A DNA stretch of 64,000 nucleotides from Herbaspirillum sp. ST 5-3 (GCF_004804275.1 NZ_STGI01000018.1:41632-105631), one strand, 5' to 3'. Positions 53,126-61,736 are shown, counted from the first letter of the stretch. The notes: a model not told the origin generated them from the sequence alone. Made by a program: numbers and translations.

Positions 53126-53992
53126 ATGTCTGCAAAATTATTAGAAGGCAAGGCAGTCGCCGATGCCGTGCTGTCCGAGGTAGCCTCAAAAGTAAAGAAA
53201 CTAAAAGAGCGCGGTGTAACGCCCGGGCTTGGTACCATCTTGGTGGGCGATGATGGGCCGAGCATCAGCTATGTTAAGAAGAAACATGAAACATGTGCTG
53301 CCGTCGGTATGCGATCTTACAACGTCACGATTTCTTCTGACGCGACGCAAGCACAGCTGTTAGAGGCAGTTGATCGCTTCAACAACGATCCAGAAGTCGA
53401 TGCTTTTCTGATTCAGCATCCCGTACCCGCTGGCTTTGATTTTAACGAGGCGCTAGTACGAATGAATCCGAATAAGGACGCAGATGGATTGCACCCAGTT
53501 AATCTGGGGCGCTTAGTGTTGCAGGAACCAGGACCGCTTCCTTGCACCCCTGCCGGCATACAGGCGATGTTGAAGTACTACGACATCCCGGTTGAAGGAA
53601 GGAATGTTGTTATCGTTGGGCGCGGGCCAACGCTGGGTCGCCCTTTGGCCCTCATCCTGACGCTTAAGCAGCCTTTTGCAAACGCCGCTGTAACCGTTGT
53701 GCATTCTGGTGTGCATGACCTTTCTCGATATACCAAGATGGCGGACATTGTTGTGGCAGCAGCTGGAATTCCAAGCATTGTTACATCTGAAATGATAAAA
53801 CCTGGTGCAGTGGTGATCAGTGGTGGCATTACGTGGGAAGGAAAGAAGCTGATACCCGACGTAGCAGAAGCAGTTGGCGAGGTCGCCGGCTGGATCACTC
53901 CGCGGTTAGGTGGGGTAGGTCCGACGACGGTCGCCATGTTACTGCGAAATACAGTAGCCGCAGCGGAAAAAAGAGACTGTGCTTATGACTAA
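53126..53992 (+). CDS. folD: Integron cassette 2: bifunctional methylene-THF dehydrogenase/cyclohydrolase (FolD)
   Basis: A 288-residue complete FolD interconverting 5,10-methylene-THF and 10-formyl-THF. The active-site YVKKK motif (Tyr and Lys) is near residue 50. LPCTPAGI, the NADP loop GRGPTLGRPLA and the C-terminal RLGGVGPTTVAMLLRN follow. The sequence is noticeably AT-richer than its neighbours, with different codon use, consistent with transfer. The start has an AGGA ribosome site. The gene lies between the attC joint at 53089 and its own attC at 54019, so it is a gene cassette. Essential one-carbon enzymes are unusual cassette cargo. Confidence 0.93.
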   Translation: MSAKLLEGKAVADAVLSEVASKVKKLKERGVTPGLGTILVGDDGPSISYVKKKHETCAAVGMRSYNVTISSDATQAQLLEAVDRFNNDPEVDAFLIQHPVPAGFDFNEALVRMNPNKDADGLHPVNLGRLVLQEPGPLPCTPAGIQAMLKYYDIPVEGRNVVIVGRGPTLGRPLALILTLKQPFANAAVTVVHSGVHDLSRYTKMADIVVAAAGIPSIVTSEMIKPGAVVISGGITWEGKKLIPDVAEAVGEVAGWITPRLGGVGPTTVAMLLRNTVAAAEKRDCAYD

Positions 53993-54018
53993 TGAATATG
54001 CTCTCAGGCAGAACATGC

Positions 54019-54072
54019 ATTTAACTCGCCGTTGCACACGGACGCGCGAACGCGCCTGTGAACTTTGACGTT
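54019..54072 (+). other. attC: attC of cassette 2, left part (interrupted by a MITE-like element)
   Basis: R'' box ATTTAAC at 54019-54025 fits RYYYAAC. A hairpin CACA(C)GG(A)CGCG/CGCGCCTGTG with two unpaired bases and loop CGAA follows, then AACTTTGACGTT. A perfect R' box GTTAGAC is found at 54181-54187 on the far side of the inserted element, whose flanks share GTT. Confidence 0.75.
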
Positions 54073-54180
54073 GAGGCTGTAGAAAAAGTCCAAAAATGCC
54101 ATTCTTGCTAATTCTCAAGCCAAGGGAATCAATGACTTACGCCGCTAAAAAAACCGCAAAACGACTTTTCCTACAGTCTC
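54073..54180. mobile_element. 108-bp MITE-like element inserted in an attC R' box
   Basis: The terminal inverted repeats GAGGCTGTAGAAAAAGTC (54073-54090) and its partner at 54163-54180 (GAGACTGTAGGAAAAGTC when read inward) agree at 16 of 18 positions. There is no coding capacity. It is flanked on both sides by GTT (54070-54072 and 54181-54183), compatible with a 3-bp target duplication. Confidence 0.75.
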
Positions 54181-54193
54181 GTTAGACATTCGA

Positions 54194-54733
54194 ATGGCCA
54201 CGAGCGAATTGTTTGGAAGGCTCAAGGCGCTGGGCGCCGGCGAGTTTGTGCATTTCAACGGCTCTCTGGAAGAGCACCTGATTGGAACAGAGGCGCTGCT
54301 GCGAAGGTGGAGCTGTGCTGAGCACGTATGCATTGCGGGACTCTTCCATGCTGCGTATGGCACTGCCGGCTATGGCGAGCAACTAGTTTCAGTCGAACTT
54401 CGAGACAAGGTGACTGCACTCATTGGCCAAGAGGCCGAGTCCCTTGTCTATCTGTACTGCGCCTGCGGTCGGAACGCGTTCTACCCGCGCATCGGCTCGC
54501 TCGATCAACTGCACATGCCAAATCGGTTCACGCAGCAAGAGCAAGAGCTTTCGATCGCTGAGCTCGAGGCGTTCTGCGTGCTTACGATGGCCAACGAAAC
54601 GCAAATCGCTGCAGCCAGTTCCGAGTTTCGGACGCAGCACGGCACTGCACTTGCGGAGTTGTTTGGCCGTATGAGCGGTCTCGTCGAAAACGCAATTCTT
54701 TCTGAGGCGCTGGCGGTGCTCGGAAATACCTGA
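54194..54733 (+). CDS. Integron cassette 3: DUF6817-like protein
   Basis: A 179-residue protein. The N-terminal half has the pattern LEEHLIGTEALLRRWSCAEHVCIAGLFHAAYGTAGY, with His residues spaced like an HD-type metal site and matching DUF6817 proteins as I know them. There is no signal peptide. It begins 7 bp after the R' box of the preceding attC without a ribosome site, a common feature of cassette genes. It is followed by a decayed attC. The function is unknown. Confidence 0.75.
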   Translation: MATSELFGRLKALGAGEFVHFNGSLEEHLIGTEALLRRWSCAEHVCIAGLFHAAYGTAGYGEQLVSVELRDKVTALIGQEAESLVYLYCACGRNAFYPRIGSLDQLHMPNRFTQQEQELSIAELEAFCVLTMANETQIAAASSEFRTQHGTALAELFGRMSGLVENAILSEALAVLGNT

Positions 54734-54806
54734 CCCCCTCCATTGAGCGGACGTCTTTGAGCTGGCTGCGCCACATCGAAGTCGCCGCGTATGTCAAACG
54801 TCATGC
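54728..54806 (+). other. attC: Degenerate attC of cassette 3
   Basis: It starts ACCTGAC and continues CCCCCTCCATTGAGCGGAC, closely parallel to the first attC (CCTAACCTCTCCATCGAGCGGAC). It ends ATGTCAAACGTCATGC, where the R' box should read GTTRRRY but reads GTCATGC. An imperfect stem GCGG(A)CG..CTTTGA / TCGAAGTCGCCGC is present. It is probably the last, decayed site of the array. Confidence 0.65.
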
Positions 54807-54876
54807 ATATCCGAACCTTGGCGCGAGTGTAGAAGCCGATCTCCTTTGCGGATGACTGACAATTGCCGGCTACGGC

Positions 54877-56004
54877 TCATGCCAAGGTGGATTCCAGCGG
54901 ATCGGCCAACTGCACGCGATTGCGCCCCTGCCTCTTCGCTTGATAGAGCGCATTGTCGGCCGCCCGAAACAGTTCCTCTGCGGTTGCACCATTTGCCGGA
55001 AAGGTGGCAATGCCTGCCGACCAGGTCACCGTAACCGGCCCATCGCCTAAGGTGATGGGCGACGCTGCAAATGCCGAGCGCCATTCTTCGGCGCGGACAT
55101 GCGCGACATCCTGCGGAAGCCCGGGCAACATGAGCAGGAATTCCTCGCCGCCGTATCGGCATGCGATGTCCGATCCGCGCACCTCGGCACCGAGCATGGC
55201 AGCCAAGTGTTTCAGCACCTGATCGCCCGCCAGGTGCCCATAAGCGTCGTTGATCTGCTTGAAATGGTCGATATCGATGAGCACCAGGCTGAGCGGCTGC
55301 TGCTCGCGCTTGCATCGAATCAGCTCCCGCGCCAGATTGTCGTCCAGGTAGCGCCGGTTATACAGACCGGTCAGCGGATCATGATTGGCCTGATCGCGCA
55401 ACTGCTCCTGCAGGCTGGTGTTCGCGGCAAGCTGACGCAACAGCTCCTGCTGGCTGGCGCGCAGCTGTTCGCGTGTCGCATGCAACTGCAGCGCCCGTGT
55501 GTAGGCGCTGTCGGCCACAGTGAAGACATACGCGGCGATGGCGGAGATGCATAGCAGCGTCACCGGCCAACTCGTCTGCGGATGAAAGTGGAGTCCGCCT
55601 GCGAGGACGGCAAGGCCCGCGCCACCGGTCGCCCATGCGAAGGCCTGGATAAAGCCCCACCTGCCGCGGAACACTGTCATGTTGATGATGGCGGAAACAA
55701 GAAAGATGAACGTGATCCAGACCGGAAAGCCGAGTGCAGCAGCCCACACGCCAAGCAGCGTGGCGTCGACGGCCAGGTTGCCAAGTTCGGCGGCTCTCTG
55801 GTCGGTGGCGTGGCGTGCACGCCAATACACCACCTGCGGGTACACGAGGAATTGCAGGACAAGCGCCATCCATGCAAAGGGTCCGCTGCCGATATCAAAG
55901 AGATGCACTCCGACACCGACGAACAGAAGCAGACCGTACCTTGACCGGTTCCTGCGATTCATGCGCACCATCCAGTGAATCGAAGTTCTCGTATCGTGAG
56001 ACAT
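54877..56004 (-). CDS. Membrane diguanylate cyclase (MASE2-like plus GGDEF)
   Basis: A 375-residue protein. The N-terminal half holds about five or six hydrophobic segments with a MASE2-like pattern (WMVRMNRRNRSRYGLLLF...). A short helix (about residues 170-205) connects to the GGDEF domain (NHDPLTGLYNRRYLDDNLARE). The active site is GGEEF, preceded at the right distance by RGSD, an I-site for product inhibition. It is probably an active cyclic di-GMP synthase. It lies right after the integron array on the opposite strand and is probably the first gene beyond it. Confidence 0.88.
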   Translation of the reverse strand: MSHDTRTSIHWMVRMNRRNRSRYGLLLFVGVGVHLFDIGSGPFAWMALVLQFLVYPQVVYWRARHATDQRAAELGNLAVDATLLGVWAAALGFPVWITFIFLVSAIINMTVFRGRWGFIQAFAWATGGAGLAVLAGGLHFHPQTSWPVTLLCISAIAAYVFTVADSAYTRALQLHATREQLRASQQELLRQLAANTSLQEQLRDQANHDPLTGLYNRRYLDDNLARELIRCKREQQPLSLVLIDIDHFKQINDAYGHLAGDQVLKHLAAMLGAEVRGSDIACRYGGEEFLLMLPGLPQDVAHVRAEEWRSAFAASPITLGDGPVTVTWSAGIATFPANGATAEELFRAADNALYQAKRQGRNRVQLADPLESTLA

Positions 56005-56150
56005 TGTCCTTGGCGAGCTTGGGGTTTTTTGACGCGATCAAGTGTAGCGTATACCCGGCGGCGCGTTAGGGTGCGGTGGCGGCTATTTCAGTAGGCCGGG
56101 ATTGCCCAAGCGGCCTGGCGAAGTGGCCGGCGATGCGTGGAGGGTGACGC

Positions 56151-56387
56151 CTATCCTGCCGTGCCGACTTTGTTTCCAGGTCGGACACTCTTTAAGAGTT
56201 GTCGGCTTGTCGATGGCGCGACTACTGACGATTCATCGCGTAGCCGGGCAAAAATGATCTTGAGTAGCATGAACGGAGGATAAGGCGAAGCGCCAGTGGC
56301 GTTGTTGCAATAGCGCGCATCGAAATTGGACAGAACTATTTCATGTCCGAGCGACTCGTTCCGCGCATGCTCGAAGGTGCCCGGCAA
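56151..56387 (-). pseudogene. Remnant of an IS1182-type transposase
   Basis: The first roughly 45 residues (MPGTFEHARNESLGHEIVLS, FDARYCNNATGASPYPPFMLLKIIFARLR) match the usual N terminus of IS1182-type transposases. After that the reading frame carries unrelated residues and stops. No rest of the transposase is present on either side. It is a decayed fragment. Confidence 0.6.
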
Positions 56388-56415
56388 AAGCTGCGAAGGT
56401 CAATCGGTAGAAATC

Positions 56416-56545
56416 GCGGATTGGTATCGATGTGCTTGCAACGGGCCACGGGAAACGCGCCTTGTTTCTCCCATAGACTGGTTATTGTGGTAACAGTTTG
56501 GGAGTGGCAAGATGAGTGAACACTTTTTCGGCGCCTTCGTTAGAA
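56416..56545 (+). repeat. Dispersed regulatory-looking repeat, copy a
   Basis: One of three related sequences (also 61583-61713 and 63275-63393). Shared blocks: GCGGATTGG.ATCGATGTGCTTG, ACGGGCCA.GGGA, TTGTTTCTCCC, a core GTTATTGTGGTAAC, GTGGCAAGATG and CTTTTTC..C.TCGT. It lies just upstream of a small membrane-protein gene. Confidence 0.75.
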
Positions 56546-56569
56546 ATGCAATATTTGGGAAGCGTATTT

Positions 56570-57088
56570 ATGAGCCGAGCGATATTCCTTGCCCTATATA
56601 TACCTGTCGCATTATTTTTTTCGGGCGGGTTCGCGTCGATGTGGACGGTCACAATAATGGCTCTCGCCTTGGGGCAAAAGGGCGCTGCTGCGCTTTTCAG
56701 CCCTATATTTCTCGTATCATTTCTCGCCCCGATTACGCTAATCGTTCTGGCCCAGACAAGAGGGAAGAGAATAAATAACAGAAGGTTGATATGGTTTCCG
56801 ATTACGGCTTTCATCTTGACTCTGGTGCCTTTAATTTTTGGCCTGCTTGCCAAAGCCATTTCAGGGCCAGGGCCGGTCATGATCGGAGGGACATCAAGCG
56901 TATATACATCGATGATCGTAGCTACAGCTTCCACTTCAGGCCCTTTGATTTTGCACACGATCTGTTGCGTTTTAGGCGGTAAAAAAGGTTCCTATGACAA
57001 GAGCGAAGAGGCGTCGGGCAGAATAGATAGAGACTACGATAGCGTGACGCCAAACACACCGTTGCATACCGACCCTCCGGGCCGTTGA
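56570..57088 (+). CDS. Small hypothetical integral membrane protein
   Basis: A 172-residue protein with four hydrophobic segments in its first 130 residues (AIFLALYIPVALFFSGGF, ALFSPIFLVSFLAPITLIV, IWFPITAFILTLVPLIFGLL and a last one around SMIVATASTSGPLILH). A polar tail of about 35 residues follows. I recognise no family. The ATG at 56570 has GGGAAG eight bases upstream; a GTG at 56516 in frame is the alternative. The gene is clearly AT-richer than the rest of the window, which suggests transfer. It is preceded by copy a of the dispersed repeat and followed 17 bp later by a GNAT gene. Confidence 0.6.
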   Translation: MSRAIFLALYIPVALFFSGGFASMWTVTIMALALGQKGAAALFSPIFLVSFLAPITLIVLAQTRGKRINNRRLIWFPITAFILTLVPLIFGLLAKAISGPGPVMIGGTSSVYTSMIVATASTSGPLILHTICCVLGGKKGSYDKSEEASGRIDRDYDSVTPNTPLHTDPPGR

Positions 57089-57105
57089 ACTCAATCTTGG
57101 ACACC

Positions 57106-57540
57106 ATGAAGACGCCACCAGTCGAGCTTTGCGATGAGAAGGAGTGCGTGGAGGTCGAAGCATTCCTGGTTGAGCGGATCTACGAATTCAATTCGCAGGC
57201 AACCGGCTACTTCGATGGAAAGCTTCTTGGTGGCCAGTTGCGTAGCGAAGCAGGCGAAGTCATCGCCGCATTCAATGGTCACACCTGGGGCGGTTGCTGT
57301 GTCATTGCTCATCTATGGGTGCATGAGTCGCAGCGCGGCCGCGGGCTCGGACGAACCCTCCTGCAAGCCGCAGAGGCGGAGGCCCAACGAAGAGGCTGCG
57401 AACAGGTGGTGCTGTCAACGCACACCTTCCAGGCCCCTGGGTTCTACGAGAGGCTGGGCTACAAACGGCAGGCAGTAGTTCTCGGCCAACCTAAGGGGCA
57501 CGCGAATGTCACCTACGTCAAGCGCATTGAAGCCCTGTGA
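57106..57540 (+). CDS. GNAT-family N-acetyltransferase
   Basis: A 144-residue single-domain acetyltransferase. The acetyl-CoA-binding signature is ESQRGRGLGRTLLQAAEAEA (residues about 78-97), and the C-terminal motif is APGFYERLGYKRQAVV. Such proteins acetylate antibiotics, amino acids or proteins; the substrate is unknown. It lies in the accessory region and may be transferred. It runs up to an IS110 remnant on the opposite strand. Confidence 0.88.
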   Translation: MKTPPVELCDEKECVEVEAFLVERIYEFNSQATGYFDGKLLGGQLRSEAGEVIAAFNGHTWGGCCVIAHLWVHESQRGRGLGRTLLQAAEAEAQRRGCEQVVLSTHTFQAPGFYERLGYKRQAVVLGQPKGHANVTYVKRIEAL

Positions 57541-57542
57541 GG

Positions 57543-57944
57543 CGGCTCAACCCTTTCGAGCAGGCGGATTTCTTCCGCGAGCAGCTTCATGGTGCCGCGG
57601 ATCAGTGCAGGAACAGCAGAGTTCGGATCAGCCAAGCCGCAGCGGGCGGCTTCGAGCAAGGCGCAGGCATCGACGGCATCAGTCTTGTTGCGCTTGACGT
57701 AGGCGCGGATGCAGGCGGCCGGCAGCCGGTGCACCTCGATACCCCGGCTATTGAGCCAGCGTGCCCAGTGATGAGCCGAGCCGCAGGCTTCCACGATGAC
57801 GAGCTACACGTTGCGGTCGACAAACCAGCGCTCGAACTGGCTGCGGGTAAGCCGATGATGTTCAGTAACACGCCAGGCGCCATCGGTCACGGCACGCTGA
57901 AATACGGACTTGACCAGATCAAGGACCTCGGGAGTAGTATGCAT
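57543..57944 (-). pseudogene. Truncated IS110-family transposase with an internal stop
   Basis: Reading from 57944: a start MHTTPEVLDLVKSVFQRAVT, then RVTEHHRLTRSQFERWFVDRNV, an in-frame TAG, then VEACGSAHHWARWLNSRGIE and AYVKRNKTDAVDACALLEAARC. This is the N-terminal DEDD-type catalytic half of an IS110 transposase. Similarity stops near 57600 and the C-terminal half is missing. It is therefore both nonsense-mutated and truncated. The left limit is approximate. Confidence 0.8.
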
Positions 57945-58145
57945 TGTGGACTCATTTCGTTGAAGGCTGATCCCGTCCCTACGTCGACCGGCACATGCGC
58001 TTGGACACGAAAAAAACGGGGGGAGTCCATCCCATCAATCGAAAGGTGTGGCGACAAATGCTGAAAGCTGCAAGTTGATGCCAATTTGAGTAAGGATATC
58101 GGCACCGACATCAAGCTGTCGAAACAAGAAAGCCGGGAAATTCCA

Positions 58146-61100
58146 GTGAGATTACGCTCGAGTTTTGAAACCAAGGTGCTGACCGCATTCGCCGCCGCCA
58201 TGCTGGTAGTCGCAGCGCTCGCGATCTCGACACGGATACTCGCGACGGATGCCACGAACGCGGCGCGCTGGGTAGCGCATTCCCATGAGGTGCTCAACAG
58301 CCTTGCGCGGGCCAGAGGCGATGCCTTGCAGATCGAGTTGACCACGCAAAACTACAGACTTCATGGCAATGAAGCATTGCTTGCCGAGCGAGATGCGACG
58401 ATTGCCGATCGAGAAATCATGCTGCGCCAGGTCAGACAGCTGACCGCGGATAGCCCGCGCCAGCAGGCACGCTGGATTCAACTTCGCGCGGTGATCGATG
58501 AGCGCATCGCGATTTCCAGGCGCACCGAGCAGCTTCGCAAGACCCAGGGCATCGAGGCGGCGAGCGCGTATGTGGCAAGTGCTCCCTTGAAGGAAACGCG
58601 CGAACGTATGTACCGCGTGTTGGGTGCGATGGAGCAGGAAGGGCGCCAGTTGCTGGAAAGCCGCAATGCCGAGCAGTTGCGCGCGCAACAAGTCTTCATT
58701 GCCGCCGACACTGCGGCCGCCCTGTTGCTGGGCGCGCTGCTGGCGGCAAGCTACATCATGATCCGGCGCCAGTTGCAGGAGACGGAAGCCAGCCGGCGCG
58801 CACTCGCTGAAAATGAGGAAAACCTTGCCACCACGCTGCACTCGATCGGCGATGCCGTACTGGCGACGGATGCCGGAGGTCGTATCACCCGCATGAATCC
58901 GGTGGCGGAGCGGCTCACCGGCTGGCGCCATGCCGACGCGAGCGGCCGGCCAGTCGATGAGGTTTTTCACATCATCAACGAACACACGCGCGCGCCGGCC
59001 ACAGTACCGGTGTCACAGGTACTTGCCACCGGCGAAGCCCAGGAACTTGCCAATCACACCGTGCTTATTGCCCGCAACGGGCGCGAGTGCTCGATCGCCG
59101 ATAGCGCTGCACCGATACGCGATGCCAAGGGGCGGATCAGCGGCGTGGTGCTGGTGTTCCGCGACGAGACTGTTGCGCGGCAGGCGCAGCGAACGATACG
59201 GGAACAGAACGAACTTCTGGAGCAGCGTGTGCACGAGCGCACGGCGCAATTGCACGAGAGCGAAGAGCATCTGCGCAGCGTCATCGGCAACGTGCCGGCC
59301 ATGATCGCTTTTGTCGATGCGCAGCAACGCTATGTCTATGTCAATCAACAGTACCGCCAGCGTTTCGCCCCGGGACGGGAGGATATTGCTGGCTGCACGG
59401 TATGTGAAATCCTGGGTGAGGAGCGCTATGCAGTCGCTGCTCCGCTCATCGACAAGGTGCTGCTAGGACAAGCGCAAAGTTATGACTGGCAACCCTTTCC
59501 CGGTGTCTGGCAAGCCATCAATTACGTGCCCAAGCGCGATGCCGCGGAACGGGTGGTTGGCTACTATGTGCTGGGCACCGATATTACAGAGCGCAAGCAC
59601 GCAGAGGAAAAGATCCAGTCGCTCAACACGGAGCTCGGACGGCACCTGCGCGAACTGGAGCATGTCAGCCGCGCACTGAAAACCCTGAGTGCGGGCAACC
59701 GAGCCATGTTGCGTGCGACCGACGAGCAGGAGCTGCTCGACAGCATGTGCAGAGCCATCGTCGAGGCGGGCGGTTATCGCATGGCATCGGTCTGGTATTG
59801 CGTGCACGACGAGTACAAATCGCTGCGGCCAATGGCTGCGAGCGGGCACCCGGGCGGGCTCGAAGCGCTCAACCGCATGAAGGGCAGCTGGGGCGACAAC
59901 GAGTACGGCCGCGGCGCGGTCGCCACCGCGGTCCGAACGGAGCGGACCAGTGTGGTGCGGAATATCCTCACCGACCCGGCGTATGCGCCATGGCGGCCAT
60001 TCCTGCCCGGATATGCGTGCTGCGTGGCCGGCCCTCTGCGCGTTGGCGGCGAGATTATCGGCGGCCTCGTTATCTACGCTGGCGAACCGGACAGCTTCGG
60101 TGCGGATGAAGCTGCGCTGCTGACCGAGTCGGCCGACGATCTGGCTTTTGGCATTGCCACCTTGCGCGCGCGGGCGGAGCAACAAAGAATCCAGGAGGCC
60201 ATGCACCGCTTGACCTTCTACGATGGCCTTACCGGCCTGCCAAACGAAACGCAATTCACTGAATTGCTCGTTGGCGCCATCGATGCCGGCAACCGCCTCG
60301 GGCAAGCATTTGCCGTGCTACAGGTCAATATTGAGCGGCTGAGGGAGATCAATGATGCTCTCGGATTCAACCATGGCGATCATATATTGCGCGAATTCGG
60401 CACCCGATTGCGCGCCGCCGTCCCGGCCGACGCCACGGTCGCGCGTCTGCGCGGCGACGAATTCGCCATCCTGCTGCGCGGCAGCGATACGGCCGCCGCC
60501 GTCGGTATGGCGCAGCATCTGGAAGCGATGCTGGCCGTGCCATTTCCGATTGCCGGTTTGTCCCTGGATGTGTCGGCGAAGATGGGTATCGCTTTGTTCC
60601 CGCAGCATGGATCGACGCCGCATGATTTGTTCCGCCATATGGACATTACCGTGAACCAGGCCAAGAAAGAGGGCATAAGCCATGCCGTCTTTAACCCGGA
60701 GCGGAGTCACGGACAATCAGGGCGGCTGACCATGGTCGGGGAGCTGCGGCGCGCCATCGCGGGGGGAAATCTGCTGCTCTACCTGCAGCCGAAGGTCGAG
60801 ATCGCCACCGGACACCTGTGCGGCACGGAAGGATTGGTACGCTGGAAGCACGCCGAGCGCGGCTTGATTTCGCCGGGTGAATTCATCGGGCTCGCGGAAC
60901 ATACCGGACTGATCAAGCCACTCACCGAATGGGTCATCGAAACGGCATTGCGACTGAACCGGACCTGGGAGCGCGATGGCCGTGCCCTGCCGATCGCAGT
61001 CAATCTCTCGGCACGTAACCTGCGCGATGAAAACCTGCTGGAGAAGATCTGCAAGATGCAGGCGGCCTTGGGCGTCACGCCCGGCTTGCTCGAACTGGAA

Positions 61101-61526
61101 ATTACCGAGAGCATGGTGATGGACGATCCCGATTTCGCGCTGCGCGTGCTGTACAGCCTGCGCAATGAAGGAATCCCTCTCTACATCGACGATTTCGGCA
61201 CGGGTTACTCCTCGTTGAGTTACCTGCAGAAGCTGCCGGTGGAATACATCAAGATCGATCGATCTTTTGTGAACGACATGTTAACCAGCAAGGATTCTTC
61301 ATTGATCGTCCGATCCACCATTGACCTCGCGCATGATCTCGGACGCAAGGTCGTGGCCGAGGGTGTCGAAACCCAGGCCCAATGGGATCAACTGGCCAGA
61401 TTTGGCTGCGATATTGCGCAGGGCTACTTCATCGCCAAGCCGATGCCGCCCGAGGAATTCCAGAATTGGATCGCGCAATTCCGCGCGCCTGTAACAACGG
61501 CCGCCGGTATGAACGGGCATACCTGA
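58146..61526 (+). CDS. Large sensor protein: periplasmic CHASE3-like domain, two PAS, GAF, degenerate GGDEF and EAL
   Basis: 1126 residues from the GTG at 58146, which has a CGGGAA ribosome site; a TTG at 58086 would add 20 residues. A transmembrane helix at about 10-30, a helical extracytoplasmic domain, and a second helix near 205-225 come first. PAS domains start near SIGDAVLATDAGGRITRMN and VIGNVPAMIAFVDAQQRYV. A GAF domain contains the GGYRMASVWYCV region. The GGDEF site is altered to LRGDEF, so cyclase activity is doubtful. The EAL domain has EGLVRW in place of EALLRW but keeps NLSARNL, ELEITES, IDDFGTGYSSL, YIKIDRSFV and VAEGVET, so phosphodiesterase activity towards cyclic di-GMP is likely. 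Confidence 0.9.
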   Translation: MRLRSSFETKVLTAFAAAMLVVAALAISTRILATDATNAARWVAHSHEVLNSLARARGDALQIELTTQNYRLHGNEALLAERDATIADREIMLRQVRQLTADSPRQQARWIQLRAVIDERIAISRRTEQLRKTQGIEAASAYVASAPLKETRERMYRVLGAMEQEGRQLLESRNAEQLRAQQVFIAADTAAALLLGALLAASYIMIRRQLQETEASRRALAENEENLATTLHSIGDAVLATDAGGRITRMNPVAERLTGWRHADASGRPVDEVFHIINEHTRAPATVPVSQVLATGEAQELANHTVLIARNGRECSIADSAAPIRDAKGRISGVVLVFRDETVARQAQRTIREQNELLEQRVHERTAQLHESEEHLRSVIGNVPAMIAFVDAQQRYVYVNQQYRQRFAPGREDIAGCTVCEILGEERYAVAAPLIDKVLLGQAQSYDWQPFPGVWQAINYVPKRDAAERVVGYYVLGTDITERKHAEEKIQSLNTELGRHLRELEHVSRALKTLSAGNRAMLRATDEQELLDSMCRAIVEAGGYRMASVWYCVHDEYKSLRPMAASGHPGGLEALNRMKGSWGDNEYGRGAVATAVRTERTSVVRNILTDPAYAPWRPFLPGYACCVAGPLRVGGEIIGGLVIYAGEPDSFGADEAALLTESADDLAFGIATLRARAEQQRIQEAMHRLTFYDGLTGLPNETQFTELLVGAIDAGNRLGQAFAVLQVNIERLREINDALGFNHGDHILREFGTRLRAAVPADATVARLRGDEFAILLRGSDTAAAVGMAQHLEAMLAVPFPIAGLSLDVSAKMGIALFPQHGSTPHDLFRHMDITVNQAKKEGISHAVFNPERSHGQSGRLTMVGELRRAIAGGNLLLYLQPKVEIATGHLCGTEGLVRWKHAERGLISPGEFIGLAEHTGLIKPLTEWVIETALRLNRTWERDGRALPIAVNLSARNLRDENLLEKICKMQAALGVTPGLLELEITESMVMDDPDFALRVLYSLRNEGIPLYIDDFGTGYSSLSYLQKLPVEYIKIDRSFVNDMLTSKDSSLIVRSTIDLAHDLGRKVVAEGVETQAQWDQLARFGCDIAQGYFIAKPMPPEEFQNWIAQFRAPVTTAAGMNGHT

Positions 61527-61582
61527 GCGCCCGAGCACCAAGTCGCGGCTTTCTGTTTCCGCGTGAGGTCGGTCGACACAAA

Positions 61583-61713
61583 GCGCGGGATTGGCATCGA
61601 TGTGCTTGTGACGGGCCATGGGAGTCGCTCCTTGTTTCTCCCGTGGGATGGTTATTGTGATAACAGTTCGCGCGTGGCAAGATGCGGGGATACTTTTTCT
61701 GCATCGTCGTCAG
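61583..61713 (+). repeat. Dispersed regulatory-looking repeat, copy b
   Basis: The best-preserved copy. It contains the palindromic core GTTATTGTGATAAC (five-base arms around TGTG) and ends in the leader of the DUF2238-type gene. It aligns over its whole length with copy a at 56416-56545. Confidence 0.78.
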
Positions 61714-61736
61714 ACGGCAAATCCCATAAGAACGAT

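Noticed and set aside
57084..57090. GTTGAAC, a GTTRRRY match before the GNAT gene, as another cassette boundary
   Set aside because: The motif is expected about once per kilobase by chance, and I could not find a matching RYYYAAC box with an attC-like hairpin.
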